DNA of 64,000 nt from a virus: IMG/VR virus record IMGVR_UViG_3300019754_000001, positions 29,905-93,904 of that record; one strand, written 5' to 3'. Every line of letters starts with the position of its first letter. Within the stretch, counting starts at the first letter, position 1. A program made the position numbers and the translations under genes. Shown in pieces: positions 20,901 through 31,300 of this stretch. The notes under the pieces are model-generated. The model was not told the DNA's origin. It saw nothing but the letters and a program-made list of their open reading frames with translations, and made no database searches.

Positions 20901-23900
20901 CTTTTCTCTCTAGTTCTGCCCTTTTCTTTAGAGATGCTTTTAGGGTTGAGGAGCCTTGATTAGAGGTAAAATACGCATACTGATTAAATGCATAATCTTC
21001 AGCTACTTGTAATTGCTTTTGATATATTTTATCAGATGCTTTTTGTATTACATTATTTTTACCATTACTTATATTTCTTAAACTTCTTATATTTTCTTTT
21101 AACTCTCTTAATATCTCTGGTGGAAATTTATTATCAAACTCTATCTTATCAACATCATCTTCAATTTCATCAATTAAAGACTGTTCTATATCAAGTCTCT
21201 TTCGTTTTAAAACTTCCTCCAAGTACTCTATTGATTTCTCTGTACCTACCTTTTCTAACTTACTATGTTCTTTTTTCTCATATCCTGCCAATACCTTCTT
21301 TTGGTTGTCTAACTCTTTCTTAACATTGTCAATTGTAGTGTGTACATTTTTCTCACGTTGGCTTCCAAACCATATTGCTTTATTTATCTTTTCTTTTAAG
21401 TTACTTGGTATCTTTTTATTACTCTCTCTATTGTTTTTAAGACTGCTGTGAAAACTCAAGAGTTTATCATCAATCACTTGATTATACTCTCTATTAACAT
21501 CAACACCGTCAACTATCTTAGGTTCTTTCTTTTGTTTATATAACTCATCTATGTATTGTTGTTGAGTTTCTTCCGAAGCACTTAACAAAGTTTTTAAAGA
21601 CTCAATAGCGTTATACATAACCCCCTTACTTTCTTTGGGTCTATTTTCCTTAGCCGCTTTATTAGAAAATTCAGAATCCATTCCTTCCAGCCCCTCTTTA
21701 TATACTTCATCATATAATACTGAAGTAACATAATCGGTGGCTTCTTTAGTTAGGGGGTCACTATTAGTATCGTCATTCTCTATTTGCTTTTGCATCTTTT
21801 TATTTAGCTTGGCAAATCTTTTATTGTTTATCCATATATCAAGTATCTTCTCAGGATATTGGTATACTTCATCACTTGAACTATCAAATTTACTCTTTAA
21901 TACTTCATACTGTTCTCTTGTAGCCTTAAGTTCACTTATAAACTCGTTATTGACTTCTTTAAAATCATCAAGATTTCCATCCGAATCCTTAGCTTGAGCA
22001 TATCCTGCAGCCATTGCACTACTCTTCCCAGAATACTTAACAATGTTATCCTCTATTATTTTAGCTTGTTCCTCCATAGAGATAAGCATTTCACTTTGCT
22101 TCTCGCTCAATCCTCCGGCGGCTTCACCCTCCCCCTTTAACTTGTCAATGCTTTTAAGCACCTCATCAAGATCTTTTTTGTATTCTTCTCCAAGGTCGTT
22201 AGTGTTACTCATCTGATTAGCCTCCCCCAGTGTTTGCTCTATATTCTCACTAAAGCCTTGAGTGACGCTATTAAACTTTGTCATATCAAACAAGTCTTGT
22301 TTAACCTCATCTAAAGACCTACCATCTTTAGTCATTCCACCATTCTGAGCAGCTTCTGCCATGTCCTGGTAGCTTTTCTTTACAAAGTCTATATCTTTTA
22401 TTATAGTGTTTCTATATTTTTCATAGTCTTCTTCAGCTTTTGTTCTAAGTCCCTTAGCTGTTCCAAATTTCCATTCCTTGACAGGCTTCTTTGTTACAGT
22501 GCCATCTGCATTTTTAACTTCTTGATATATTATCCCATTCTCATCATACTTGTTTGTTCTATTTGGAGTTCCTCTCTCCCTCCCGGCCTTAAGAGCACCT
22601 CCCATAAAGGCTCCCCAGAAGGCAGCTTCTAATCCTTCTTTAGAAGTAGAACCTTTAAACCAGGCGTCTAAGTATGTTAGGTTATCAATATCTGGAGAGT
22701 TACCTGTGAGTTTATTTACTTCCTTATCTACTTGTGCACTTCCAACCTCTGCAGCTCCCTCCAACATAGCTTCCTCAAAAGCTTCTGATAGCATTTCTTT
22801 AGGGTAGCTTCTAATACCTACCTCTTTATTTACTGCTTTCTTTAATTCTTTTCTTATTACATCATCAGATACTCCTGAAGCTTTTAACCTTTTAACATAC
22901 TGCTCTGTTGTCTCTGTTGCTCCTTTAATTCCTTTATTCTTAAGCTTAAGTAGATTCTTTTGCTTTTTTAGTATGGATGAAGTTGTCATCCTTGTAGCAG
23001 TTAAAGGAACTAGGTTTGTAACCATTCCGAGGGCAGTTCCTAACATTACAGATGTATGGGCAGCCTGTGTAGCTATTTCTAATTTATCCTCCTCTGATAT
23101 ACCTTCAACACCTGCCATCTTCTCAATAGCTGCATCATATACTTGAGCCCCTGTTCTACCAGCCTCTGCAGAACTTAAAACTGCTGCATTGGCTACTTCT
23201 GATAACTTAGGTACAAACTTTATTGCATTATATCCTTTTATTGTTTTGCTTGATAATAGTGCGGCCTTATTAGCCATTTTAACTGATAGCTCTAGTCCTT
23301 TAGAAGTTCCAGCAGCTACCTTAGCAGCCCTGGATAGAGCCTTACCTGTAACAGATGCACCTCTAGCCATAGCACCTCCAACGCCTCCAGTAACAGCTTC
23401 AACAGCCATAAAAGCACCAACAGATGCTACTCCATCTGATATGTTATTAACCCAATAAGCATAGTCAGAAAAGTCAGACGTTCCAGGACTTTGTTGATAT
23501 ACATCTCTTTTAAGACCGTTAATCATCTCTCCAAAAGCAGTTATATCATTAGTGTAAGGATTATCCACAGTATATCCAAATATACCTTCCTTTACTATAG
23601 CTCCTAGTGTTCCAACATCTGTAACTATCTCTCCTACAAATCCAGGTAATGTATTAGTAATACCTCTCCATGTTTGCTCTGTCCAGTGCTGTTCTTGGGC
23701 TCTAAGACTGCCTAAATTATCTAAATCAGTATTCTTTACTAGGTCTAAATCTACATAGCTTTTAAACTCTTCTAAATTAACCTTTTCAGGGTCTATACTA
23801 TTTATACTTATTCCACTAGAGGGTCTTAATTTAATTGTATCTTGTAGCTCTTCTATCTCAATCTCTCTAGCTGTTTTATTGTTTGGATTGCTTTTAGGTG

Positions 23901-23964
23901 CTTTCCTTATTCCTACTTTCTTATCAAATAGTGAATTAGTTTGTACTTTATCGTCTTCTTCCAT
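17944..23964 (-). CDS. Giant internal virion (ejection-type) protein, 2006 aa
   Basis: Three hydrophobic, glycine/alanine-rich helical stretches near residues 105-130, 177-205 and 303-322 are of the kind seen in ejected pore-forming proteins of podoviruses. Long charged helices follow, with an extreme K/E coiled coil at about 1020-1080, and a beta-rich C-terminal half. No enzyme motif was seen. Its start overlaps the stop of the 726-aa gene by one base (TAATG) and it precedes the RNA polymerase gene by 3 nt. By position and size it corresponds to the large cargo proteins of crAss-like phages, which may line or pass through the tail and carry the polymerase into the cell. This role is inferred. 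Confidence 0.75.
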   Translation of the reverse strand: MEEDDKVQTNSLFDKKVGIRKAPKSNPNNKTAREIEIEELQDTIKLRPSSGISINSIDPEKVNLEEFKSYVDLDLVKNTDLDNLGSLRAQEQHWTEQTWRGITNTLPGFVGEIVTDVGTLGAIVKEGIFGYTVDNPYTNDITAFGEMINGLKRDVYQQSPGTSDFSDYAYWVNNISDGVASVGAFMAVEAVTGGVGGAMARGASVTGKALSRAAKVAAGTSKGLELSVKMANKAALLSSKTIKGYNAIKFVPKLSEVANAAVLSSAEAGRTGAQVYDAAIEKMAGVEGISEEDKLEIATQAAHTSVMLGTALGMVTNLVPLTATRMTTSSILKKQKNLLKLKNKGIKGATETTEQYVKRLKASGVSDDVIRKELKKAVNKEVGIRSYPKEMLSEAFEEAMLEGAAEVGSAQVDKEVNKLTGNSPDIDNLTYLDAWFKGSTSKEGLEAAFWGAFMGGALKAGRERGTPNRTNKYDENGIIYQEVKNADGTVTKKPVKEWKFGTAKGLRTKAEEDYEKYRNTIIKDIDFVKKSYQDMAEAAQNGGMTKDGRSLDEVKQDLFDMTKFNSVTQGFSENIEQTLGEANQMSNTNDLGEEYKKDLDEVLKSIDKLKGEGEAAGGLSEKQSEMLISMEEQAKIIEDNIVKYSGKSSAMAAGYAQAKDSDGNLDDFKEVNNEFISELKATREQYEVLKSKFDSSSDEVYQYPEKILDIWINNKRFAKLNKKMQKQIENDDTNSDPLTKEATDYVTSVLYDEVYKEGLEGMDSEFSNKAAKENRPKESKGVMYNAIESLKTLLSASEETQQQYIDELYKQKKEPKIVDGVDVNREYNQVIDDKLLSFHSSLKNNRESNKKIPSNLKEKINKAIWFGSQREKNVHTTIDNVKKELDNQKKVLAGYEKKEHSKLEKVGTEKSIEYLEEVLKRKRLDIEQSLIDEIEDDVDKIEFDNKFPPEILRELKENIRSLRNISNGKNNVIQKASDKIYQKQLQVAEDYAFNQYAYFTSNQGSSTLKASLKKRAELERKEFKDAKLKMARSQLAELTNLANLKKRKVEKQKKANEEKDAKNKKKVIEKKDNIDKKVIPTPPKPLDLNKDGKHKGTESFNKLRLEKFIASKDASQTSISKIFEVGLTDVDIKTKLEKDGVIENDKFVMALDDIIQLYGFQDDGDGSTYLSDDDALQELTGDNNRHKIITHLFRANPMDTRGSVFTATIKDADGNSVQVKGAVGNLLLWISEFKDGKIIPNSIDRNSDLFKYFVHLASSIKDSEQLDFKDGMPVEDQKGILADILSVMDQMTLVKALSDSKAGNDVPFNMITTLLKEKLGKYGVNAMSYTDFIDNRTDTNNSISTTLKDIDGGKLYSSSTVESSNILDSVDMFNSIGKFIKDNGFTSSDLVRGHKDAIDKIVELYEKASGFNSLIQSEDNQLETLNRLIKHVNSYFNALAEANKADVDFSANELRPKGNELEVVNVDTEVLEGDSLELANQVTTPKKSELSKPAVLRMDGMAIARASHVWDVNNLTLIDVSKDGVPTESKHLIKVGETLEIVADVGYKGKLFDWSNKEGELQRKTIEDSWENYSRKKAKEKGTEGEAWISNNMPIAIYKVVYVDGVKVRELIGYVPTLDAVNYLTVGDNKENNLAEQQGRVRELRTILANTETEEDGTYINKMLEVVDKGTGHLNTSQSGEMKPLSDVFKDEQSTPKFFDIALVTDKGIMGSNGEIHETGDDSQFLSDFKGRTAIVLKAPNGEKVRRFIIKNSIAEVNDGKALDAVMAGMDEILKGNNAKNHINTISNLIVVDKKKKSDAIIAADNISGRPSIVYMDKDGDGNVTGIHLFNQAKVGTGMSLTEDSTEEEKQAFKEALGKVPINTSDKLLGLNKLGTKRGESRIPTGHTTTASGIRYQYASGTYKDFLFKNIKTDLESKTIKSKMYKTDKEFDNDNLPEDVHSDGAGGHVEVSYFNNSVTSFELVNIDNTPKSTTVPNAFNLSFSSATTVIDVKGFNNTPNKNKTEC

Positions 23965-26144
23965 TACTTTTTCAAGATATCAGCATACGAGTATAAAGCT
24001 ACTGCAGCCATCATTTCAGTATCGTCTGTAAAAGATTTCTCTTGCCCATTCTCATCAAAGAATAAAGCTCTAATATCATTAGATTCTGGAGAATCATCTG
24101 TTGGGTATTCTATATCAGCTACATACTTTCTACTATAGCTACCTGGTAGTTTTCTAAATGTCATACTAGCTTGTCCGGCTGGAACTTCTATTACATCATT
24201 ATCTTTACTAAAGTCACTTAAGAATGAATTAAGTTTAGTTGCATCAGTATCATATCCTGCATACGTTAGGGCTGCATTTGATCTTGTATTCATAGCCTTA
24301 TCTTGGTCTGAACCTGACGTAAAAGATGTTTGATATTGACTTTTAGCTAATTGCTTACCTGAAGCTTTTGAATTATTAGTAGGTTTTTCTGTTATAATTA
24401 CTCCTTCTTTAGTTGTATGTCTTAAATAACTTTTACCATATTGAAACTCTGTACTTGTTGATTCTATTGGGTCTTCTTTTGTATTATGAATATTTCCATT
24501 AATGTCTGTTACACTACCTGAGTTATTCTTGGATTCAATAACTGCATCTTCAGTGTTCTTATAGATAGCACTTCCAGAAGCATTCCCTATAATACTTCCA
24601 GGTACTGAAGCCATAACTTCATCTGTAAAGTATTTAGTTTTAACATCACTCCAGTCAAATAAACCTCGAGCTAGATGTTCATATTTATCCGCAGTTCCAG
24701 TAGTGACTACTTGAGTTACTTCCTTTGTAAGGGGGTCTACTTTACTATCGCTTCTTTTCTTTGTTTGTCCTGCAGCATCCCTTGCAAAGTCTGGGTCAGT
24801 TAAAATGTTATACTCTATTTGATCAACACTCAAGTCAGAATTAGTTGCATTCTTATAATCATTAGCCATATCTGAACTGCTTACTTTTAATGTTTCTTGA
24901 AACTTATTTCTAAGTAGTTTTGTTACTTTACCCATCTCAAGTTCTGTAGCTAATGCATTATTTTGAGCATCCAACTTTTCTTCATCTGTTGCATCTGCTT
25001 TATTAGTTATAGCTATTGAAGCATCCCTCCTAGCAGTCAAGTCTTTAAAGTGTGTTTTAAATTCATCTGCTGTCTTTGGTGTTACTTTACCATTTGAGAA
25101 GGCTGCCATACCTTTAGGATTGGTACCTCCACCACCACCACCGTAGTTTGGATTAGCTTTCATTGTCCTATCTCTCTCTGTCATTCTAGTTTTAAATGTA
25201 GAAGTTGCACCTGCCAGCATAGTACCAACTCTAGTATCCATCATACCAGCTAAATCTTTTTCACTGTTGATATTGAAAAATGCTTCTTGTTCTCTATTCC
25301 ATATAGCATCAACTCTAGCTTCTGCTTCTTCTTTTGTTATTTGGCCACTCTTTACGTAGGGTGTTAATTGCGTTATAGCGTCTCCCCTTATTTCATTCTC
25401 CAGGGAAGCCATACTTTCAGGGTCTGCTATGAAGCTCTTCTTAACCCCATCTATTATCCTATCTCCTGTTCTTTGAACTACACCATTAGTATCGTGGTAT
25501 ACCCATTCACCTGTTGCAGGGTCTACATAAGATCTACCGACTTTTGAACCATCCTTTTCAACCATTCCAGCATATTTCATCATCCTCTCTTGTGGATTTA
25601 CATAGGTACCTACAGTACTTGCATTGTAAGGGTTATATCTATCTCCATTTTTAAATGAACCTTTACCTTCATACTCTCTATCAAAACCATGTAATACGGC
25701 TGTAGCTGCATTCTTAGAATATCCCTTGGCGTCTAATGCTTTTATTACATTCTCTCTTTCAGCTTTGTTTTCACTAGTTTGTTTAAAGTCTCCACTCTTA
25801 AGTCTATCAACTCCAGTCTTTAATGCCATTATTTCTCTACTAACTGCTGATAGGTCTGTTTTCCAATCCTCTTTGTCTAGAGAAGCTAATTTAGTAGCTG
25901 TTTCAGATACTTTTTTATTTATAGCTTCTGTTTGACTTTTTACGTATTGGGCGTCTAGTGTATCAGAGCCGAATGTGCCCTCCTGTATGTACTCCCCTTG
26001 AAGGTCTGTAAGAGCTCCTAAAGACTGCTCTTGAGTTTTTAACTTATTGCCAGCGTCTGTGAGCTGTTTTTGCATGAACTCTAGTGGTAGAGGCACATAC
26101 ATTGAAGGAACCTTTGTGTCCCTACGTTGGTAATATCTTGCCAT
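23964..26144 (-). CDS. Virion structural/cargo protein, 726 aa
   Basis: 726 aa, starting MARYYQRRDTKVPSMYVPLP. Long amphipathic helices fill the first 130 residues. They are followed by a middle region with glycine-rich linker (NPNYGGGGGGTNPKG) and a helical/beta C-terminal region. It is not recognised as an enzyme. It is the first gene behind a clear host-type promoter and is coupled by a TAATG overlap to the 2006-aa gene, so 726-2006-2915 aa form one transcription unit. In crAss-like phages this place is taken by a conserved protein accompanying the polymerase in the particle; the same job is inferred here. Confidence 0.7.
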   Translation of the reverse strand: MARYYQRRDTKVPSMYVPLPLEFMQKQLTDAGNKLKTQEQSLGALTDLQGEYIQEGTFGSDTLDAQYVKSQTEAINKKVSETATKLASLDKEDWKTDLSAVSREIMALKTGVDRLKSGDFKQTSENKAERENVIKALDAKGYSKNAATAVLHGFDREYEGKGSFKNGDRYNPYNASTVGTYVNPQERMMKYAGMVEKDGSKVGRSYVDPATGEWVYHDTNGVVQRTGDRIIDGVKKSFIADPESMASLENEIRGDAITQLTPYVKSGQITKEEAEARVDAIWNREQEAFFNINSEKDLAGMMDTRVGTMLAGATSTFKTRMTERDRTMKANPNYGGGGGGTNPKGMAAFSNGKVTPKTADEFKTHFKDLTARRDASIAITNKADATDEEKLDAQNNALATELEMGKVTKLLRNKFQETLKVSSSDMANDYKNATNSDLSVDQIEYNILTDPDFARDAAGQTKKRSDSKVDPLTKEVTQVVTTGTADKYEHLARGLFDWSDVKTKYFTDEVMASVPGSIIGNASGSAIYKNTEDAVIESKNNSGSVTDINGNIHNTKEDPIESTSTEFQYGKSYLRHTTKEGVIITEKPTNNSKASGKQLAKSQYQTSFTSGSDQDKAMNTRSNAALTYAGYDTDATKLNSFLSDFSKDNDVIEVPAGQASMTFRKLPGSYSRKYVADIEYPTDDSPESNDIRALFFDENGQEKSFTDDTEMMAAVALYSYADILKK

Positions 26145-26181
26145 TTTTAATGTATTTATAAAGTGTTATTGTGTGTTTACT

Positions 26182-26213
26182 CAAAGGTACGAATAAAAAA
26201 TGAAAAATCCAAA
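26182..26213 (-). promoter_or_regulatory. Bacteroidota-type housekeeping promoter
   Basis: On the minus strand TTTG (complement of 26210-26213) is followed after exactly 20 nt by TACCTTTG (complement of 26182-26189). This matches the Bacteroidota sigma-A consensus TTTG, N19-21, TAnnTTTG perfectly. Transcription would start about 6 nt further on, leaving a leader of about 30 nt before the 726-aa gene. It implies that the cargo and RNA polymerase genes are read by the host polymerase late in infection. Confidence 0.85.
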
Positions 26214-26227
26214 TATCTAAAACTTAC

Positions 26228-26253
26228 AAAAAGTGTGAAAAATGGACTTTTTA
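26228..26253. repeat. AAAAAGTGTGAAAAA element, intergenic copy 1
   Basis: The 15-mer at 26228-26242 recurs exactly at 49534-49548, also directly between two minus-strand virion genes. Here it forms a weak hairpin (AAAAAGT/ACTTTTT) and lies just upstream of the host-type promoter. It could be a weak terminator, a processing site or a protein-binding site. Confidence 0.5.
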
Positions 26254-26301
26254 GAAGCCCTGACGAATTTAAAATCAAAATAGGAGTATTCATATGAGAA
26301 C

Positions 26302-26344
26302 AAAAAAATGGGTTAAAAGTTGCATAAACAAACTTCTAACCCAT
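26302..26344 (-). terminator. Rho-independent terminator after the 619-aa gene
   Basis: Read on the minus strand, arms of 8 bp (complement of 26337-26344 and 26308-26315, ATGGGTTA/TAACCCAT) extended by AAGTT/AACTT pairing are followed by seven T residues. It lies 30 nt past the stop of the 619-aa gene and separates the tail genes from the cargo/RNAP unit, which has its own promoter. Confidence 0.9.
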
Positions 26345-26374
26345 CCATTATTAAATATTATTAAATACTATATG

Positions 26375-28234
26375 TTAACCTACTCTAATCACCTTTCCAT
26401 TCTCATCAAACTTAAAACCATACTCTTCCATTTGTCGTGCTATATTAGCATCCCTCTCGGTGTATTGTTTATCTCTATTTAGGCTCATTAAATTTTCAGC
26501 CCTATTGCTTAATCCACCTTGAATCATGTTAGCAGCAACGTCTCTTTCCTTTTGATTAATATCTTCTTGATATCGCTGTTGATCTAAATTAGTCATCATT
26601 GCTTTCTCTCTTTGACCTGCGTTAAACATACTAAACTGATTACCTATTTGTGCATTCTGTGTTGCGTATCTATTTTCAACTCCCGATATAGATTTAGCTC
26701 TTGAGCTTGCTAATCCTAATCTATTTGCTATATAGTTACCTATACCACTAGACTGCCCAGCAACTGCTCTTTCAGCAGATGAATATCCCATGTTTACATC
26801 TTGTATTTCTCTTGTTGGGTCTAGATAAGAGGGGCTAGCTTGCATAGCATCTGCCCTATCGAATTCTTTTTCATCTTTAGTCAGTCCATGAATACCCCTA
26901 GCAATATCAAAATAATTACCCATGTTGGCCTGCCTCTTTAGCTTATTCCAAGGGTCGTTAAACTCTGTATACTGTTTTGAGTTTTTAACTCTATCTACAA
27001 GTCCATCAGTAGAACTTCTATCTCCAGGGTCTCCTACATTACTGTTATATTCTTTAGAAACACCATCTTCGACTACACTCCGCCAATCCGTTTCTGTTCC
27101 ATTAACCTTTGTATTATTTGTAGGAAGTCTAAGAACACCTCTTGAAGTCTCCTCTGGAGTTATTACATTTTGATAGGGTGCATTATATCCAAAAGGCATT
27201 TGAGTTGCTATATCTCCTGAGCCTGTTCCAGCTCCCCACCCTGGATTAGTAACATCTCCACTTATAGATTGACTAGTTGGGTTAGCAGTATTAGACACTA
27301 AACTATCATAATAGTCATAATATCCTTCATCGTTAGCTACTTTATTGTGACTCTTACCCCAATTGTCTCTACCATTAACCATCTTAGTTATCTTAGCGTC
27401 GTCATATCCTTTGCTAGATAGATAAGCATAGAAATCTTCATAAGAGGTTCCTTCCGGTAAACCTCCCCCATCTCTCATTTTTCTCTTTTCTTTGTTGAAT
27501 TTCTGTTTAGTCTCTTTATTAATTGTTTCAACTTTACCATTTATTCTCTTTACTTCTTGACCAAGCTTTAAATATTCCATTAACTTGTCTTTAAGTTTTG
27601 AATCGTAGGGGTCTTTACTCCTTAGTCCATATTCTTTTTCTATCTTCTTTGTTGCAGCTGCTATAGTCATACCTTTATAAGGAATTAAAGACTTATCCAT
27701 GGATACTATCTCATCATCTACTAGGGTTGTATCACTATATACATATCTGTCTTTCATTGTTTCTCCACCCTCTACTTCAGCTACGCCTATATCAATACCT
27801 CCATTTTCATGACTAGCGCCTTCAAAAGAAGTTAACTCACCACCATCCCTAAAAGTAGGTTTAGTCATTTGAGCTCCTGCTACATTATTCATAGTTCTTG
27901 TATATGCTTCTTGCTTCTTGGCATTAAGCTCATCTTCTTTAGCTTTCTTCTCAGCGGCTATTCTGTCCTCATTAGACATTATTAGGGAGGCAGCTAAACC
28001 ACCAACTACAGGAAAAGCACTAATAGCACTAACTCCTAATTTCATTCCAGTATCCATATTTTTATTTGCCATAATACTAGGTACCATACCAAAGCTTAAA
28101 CCACCCATGGCACCCCCAGCCATTCCAGGGAGGGAACCTGCACCCCCACCTGCATTTTGGGGAGTGCCTGCGAACTGTTGCATGCTTTGTATATGTGTAG
28201 GGTCTAGGGCTGGCTTAGTTTCAAAAGGTCCCAT
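26375..28234 (-). CDS. Virion protein of crAss-like type, possible tail or cargo component, 619 aa
   Basis: 619 aa. The N-terminal 80 residues are glycine/alanine/methionine-rich with a hydrophobic stretch (GVSAISAFPVVGGLAASLIM). A short compact module then follows (GGELTSFEGASHENGGIDIGVAEVEGGE), a type of sequence I associate with Bacteroidota phage virion proteins. The C-terminal part is helical with many Q/N/R residues. The gene sits between the nozzle-like 1402-aa protein and the cargo unit and is followed by a strong terminator. An internal tail or head-tail role is inferred; no enzyme motif is present. Confidence 0.65.
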   Translation of the reverse strand: MGPFETKPALDPTHIQSMQQFAGTPQNAGGGAGSLPGMAGGAMGGLSFGMVPSIMANKNMDTGMKLGVSAISAFPVVGGLAASLIMSNEDRIAAEKKAKEDELNAKKQEAYTRTMNNVAGAQMTKPTFRDGGELTSFEGASHENGGIDIGVAEVEGGETMKDRYVYSDTTLVDDEIVSMDKSLIPYKGMTIAAATKKIEKEYGLRSKDPYDSKLKDKLMEYLKLGQEVKRINGKVETINKETKQKFNKEKRKMRDGGGLPEGTSYEDFYAYLSSKGYDDAKITKMVNGRDNWGKSHNKVANDEGYYDYYDSLVSNTANPTSQSISGDVTNPGWGAGTGSGDIATQMPFGYNAPYQNVITPEETSRGVLRLPTNNTKVNGTETDWRSVVEDGVSKEYNSNVGDPGDRSSTDGLVDRVKNSKQYTEFNDPWNKLKRQANMGNYFDIARGIHGLTKDEKEFDRADAMQASPSYLDPTREIQDVNMGYSSAERAVAGQSSGIGNYIANRLGLASSRAKSISGVENRYATQNAQIGNQFSMFNAGQREKAMMTNLDQQRYQEDINQKERDVAANMIQGGLSNRAENLMSLNRDKQYTERDANIARQMEEYGFKFDENGKVIRVG

Positions 28235-28235
28235 A

Positions 28236-28322
28236 TTATTTCTTTTTAATTAATTTACGTGTTGTTGATTTAGGTTTACTAACTCCTTTCATTTTTCCCT
28301 TACTCTTACATTTTTTTTTCAT
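28236..28322 (-). CDS. 28-residue lysine-rich peptide
   Basis: A tiny gene between two virion genes. It reads MKKKCKSKGKMK, then GVSKPKSTTRKLIKKK: half of the residues are lysine or arginine and none is acidic. Its ATG overlaps the stop of the 1402-aa gene in the sequence ATGA, and its TAA is followed at once by the ATG of the 619-aa gene (TAATATG). Both junctions are those of coupled translation, which argues that it is a real gene and not chance. A role in binding DNA or RNA in the particle is a guess from composition. Confidence 0.65.
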   Translation of the reverse strand: MKKKCKSKGKMKGVSKPKSTTRKLIKKK

Positions 28323-31300
28323 AATTCTGTTGAAGTTGAATAGAATGTTCTAGTGTTGTATATTCTAATTTCATCTACTGCTATAGAGTTATCATATATA
28401 AGTTTAACTACTAATTGCTTTCCTCTTATTCTTTCGGTAACTAATCTACCACCCTCGTCCAGCTGTCCTGTTTTTAATCTAGGCATTGCGAGATTAAAGC
28501 TATTAAGTGAATTTCTAGTATTAAATAAGTAATCTTTATATGGAAGTATTTTTACTCCTTCTGCCTCATATATAGTTCTATTTGATTCTGTAAATACTAC
28601 ATCATCTATATCATCTGTATATACCTTAACTGTATCAATTGTTGTATATTCAGTAGGAACTTCAGCATTCTTTACATATATAGGAATATGTTCTGTTCTA
28701 GCCCTATCGCCATAGCTTGTTATCTCACTTATTGTTTTATTACTGATGTTACTAGCTTCAAGGTATGAAAATTTATTGAAAGTATCAATACCGTATCTAT
28801 ATATTTTATTGTGTATTGACAGTGCGTCAAGTTGCTTATTTATAGGTAATTCATTTCCTACTTCATAGGACACTACAAATGGATAAACTACTCCAAAAAA
28901 TTCCCCTTTGTTAGTATTAACTTTATCATATTCATAAAGTGACCTAGAATCACCACTAAGTACAAACTGCTTAAACCTTTTTATATAAATACTTGGGATA
29001 AAAGACATATAAGAAATTACAGCATTTATAGGCTCATTTATCTTAAGAGTATAAGAGTCTGGCTCTTCTATGTATTTAGACATGTTAATAGAGTCTCCAC
29101 TTCCAAATGTATAACCACTTACATAAGTAAATGCTACACCACCTTCAAAAATTTCATAAAGTAGATATTCTCCACTTTGTCCCTCACCACTTAAAGTATA
29201 TATATTACCAATATTCATTAACAGCTTTGAAGAATCTCCATAAATATAGGTATACCCTATAATACTACCAACATCAAAATATATATCATCATATAAATAA
29301 CCATTTGCTTCATTTCTTATAGTAAGAAGCATGTTAGAAGTTATAGAGTCATACCCTCCTATTAATGTAGTATTTAGATCTATTGTTTTTTTAGCATGAC
29401 TTGCTATTCCCATCAGGTCTGATATAGGCTCTAGACTACTACTATATCTATATATCTTTTTTTTATTTATATCCATAAAGTATATATAAGAATTACTTGT
29501 AAGAGCTTCATTTAATTTTTGAATCCCTACATTATCACTTATATAAGTAAAGCCATCGAGCACTGTACTTATTCCCATAAGAGCTGTAGTACCATCATCC
29601 TGCGGTATTTGTGTCCTAGTGTTTATTCTTGCTAGTGACATACCACTATCTTGAAAAACATACACATTCCCATTCTTCTCTATCATATGATTTACAGGGC
29701 CTAGCCTATTTTCAGCTGAGTTGAAGTTATTTACCCTAAAGCTTAAAAATGAATCTAATGTTTCGCCATTAACTTTAGTATCGCTGTATGCTACTTTAGT
29801 TGGAAATTTTTCTAGTTGGTTATTACTATAATCTTTTTCAACAGCATAGGAGCCAGTGTCTGTTTGACTATAAACACTATTATATTTATACAAAGGTGGA
29901 TAATCTACTTCAGTACCATCATCTTTAAGATAGTTACCCTCCTCTCTAAACTCTCCAGGTATTGTGTTTAGTGTTGACTCCGTAGGGTTTTTACCTACAA
30001 AAAGATTAGTATTTACAGTACTTGCTACAGGGAAAGCTATCAATTCAGCATACTTTGCATTACTGGTTAGTGCTGAGTAGGGATTAATTACCCTTTGTAG
30101 TTCAAATAGATTTGGAAATACATCTCCAGTATAACCTGTTTCAGCTATGTAATTTAATTCAGGTATGTATATTTTTGCAGGTTTCCTTGGAGTACCTTGA
30201 AGTACGTATATAGAAGATAATCTACTTTGGTAACTTCCTCCCCCATAAGGATAAACATCTCTTTTTATTGCAAAGTATCCCAAGTGTGTTGAATCAAGTA
30301 ACGCCATTGCATTGGTAAGTGAATCACACTTTATCCCTATTGCTGTAGCACCATCTCCTTGTACAGTAAACCCAGAGCTACTATCACTACTAGTCCATAC
30401 AAAATCATGCACCTTATTTAAAAATAAGTCCCCATCTATAGATACTTGATTTCCAGGCTCTATTGTTTCACTATCTATTATATCCTTAATATTATCTGAA
30501 TCATATTCTATAGGCTCAAAATGTGGATACTTTGCATAGGCTCCAAAAGAGGATGGATAGCTTAGGGCTAGTGCATTGAAAAAGTCTCCAGTTGGATTGA
30601 AGTATTCATTGGCCCCAATATTGGAAAGTTTTCCTATTAACTCTATTTTCAGTCCTGTAACTTTACTGTTCTTAAATACTGAAATCTCTGGACTGTAGAA
30701 GTATAGCCTGGTATCTATCTTATCACTTCCACTTAGGCCCTCCCCATTATATATAGTACCTCCAGCCGTAGGGTTTGATGGTACTTTTGTTGTTGTTGTT
30801 GACGTTAGATATGAATTGCCTGCATTTACTTGGTCATAAGTAGCAGCCCCGACAGCAACACCCTCATATAGTATTCTCCTATCTGTAAAATCTCTTTTAA
30901 CTACTGCTAAACTAAAATAAGAATCATATAGTTCAGGGTAATCAGTTACATTTATATCAACTGCTAAAATAAGACCAAATGCTTTTATTTCATCTGTATC
31001 ATTAGAAGCTGACATTTCATCATGTCGTGGTGTCCTAATATCACCAATCCACTTAGCAGAACTTCTCCTAAGATATTTATCATGCACAACTACAGCTACT
31101 CTATATATCTCATCAAATTGGCAGAATTGTGTAAGGAGGGTAGAATCTGTTCCATTAAGAAGTGATTCTGTATCTCCAACTGTTATACTTCTTAAAAGGA
31201 AAGAATAACTAACATTCTTACCTTCCCCTCCCAAAACTCCTGCTTGATTAAATTTATAACCACTGGCATAGTTTGTATTGAAAGGATTAACTAAATCATC

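Noticed and set aside
5531-28253. Many plus-strand frames of 60-190 codons opposite the giant genes
   Set aside because: They are antisense shadows of long conserved minus-strand genes, with hydrophobic-biased translations and no independent signals.
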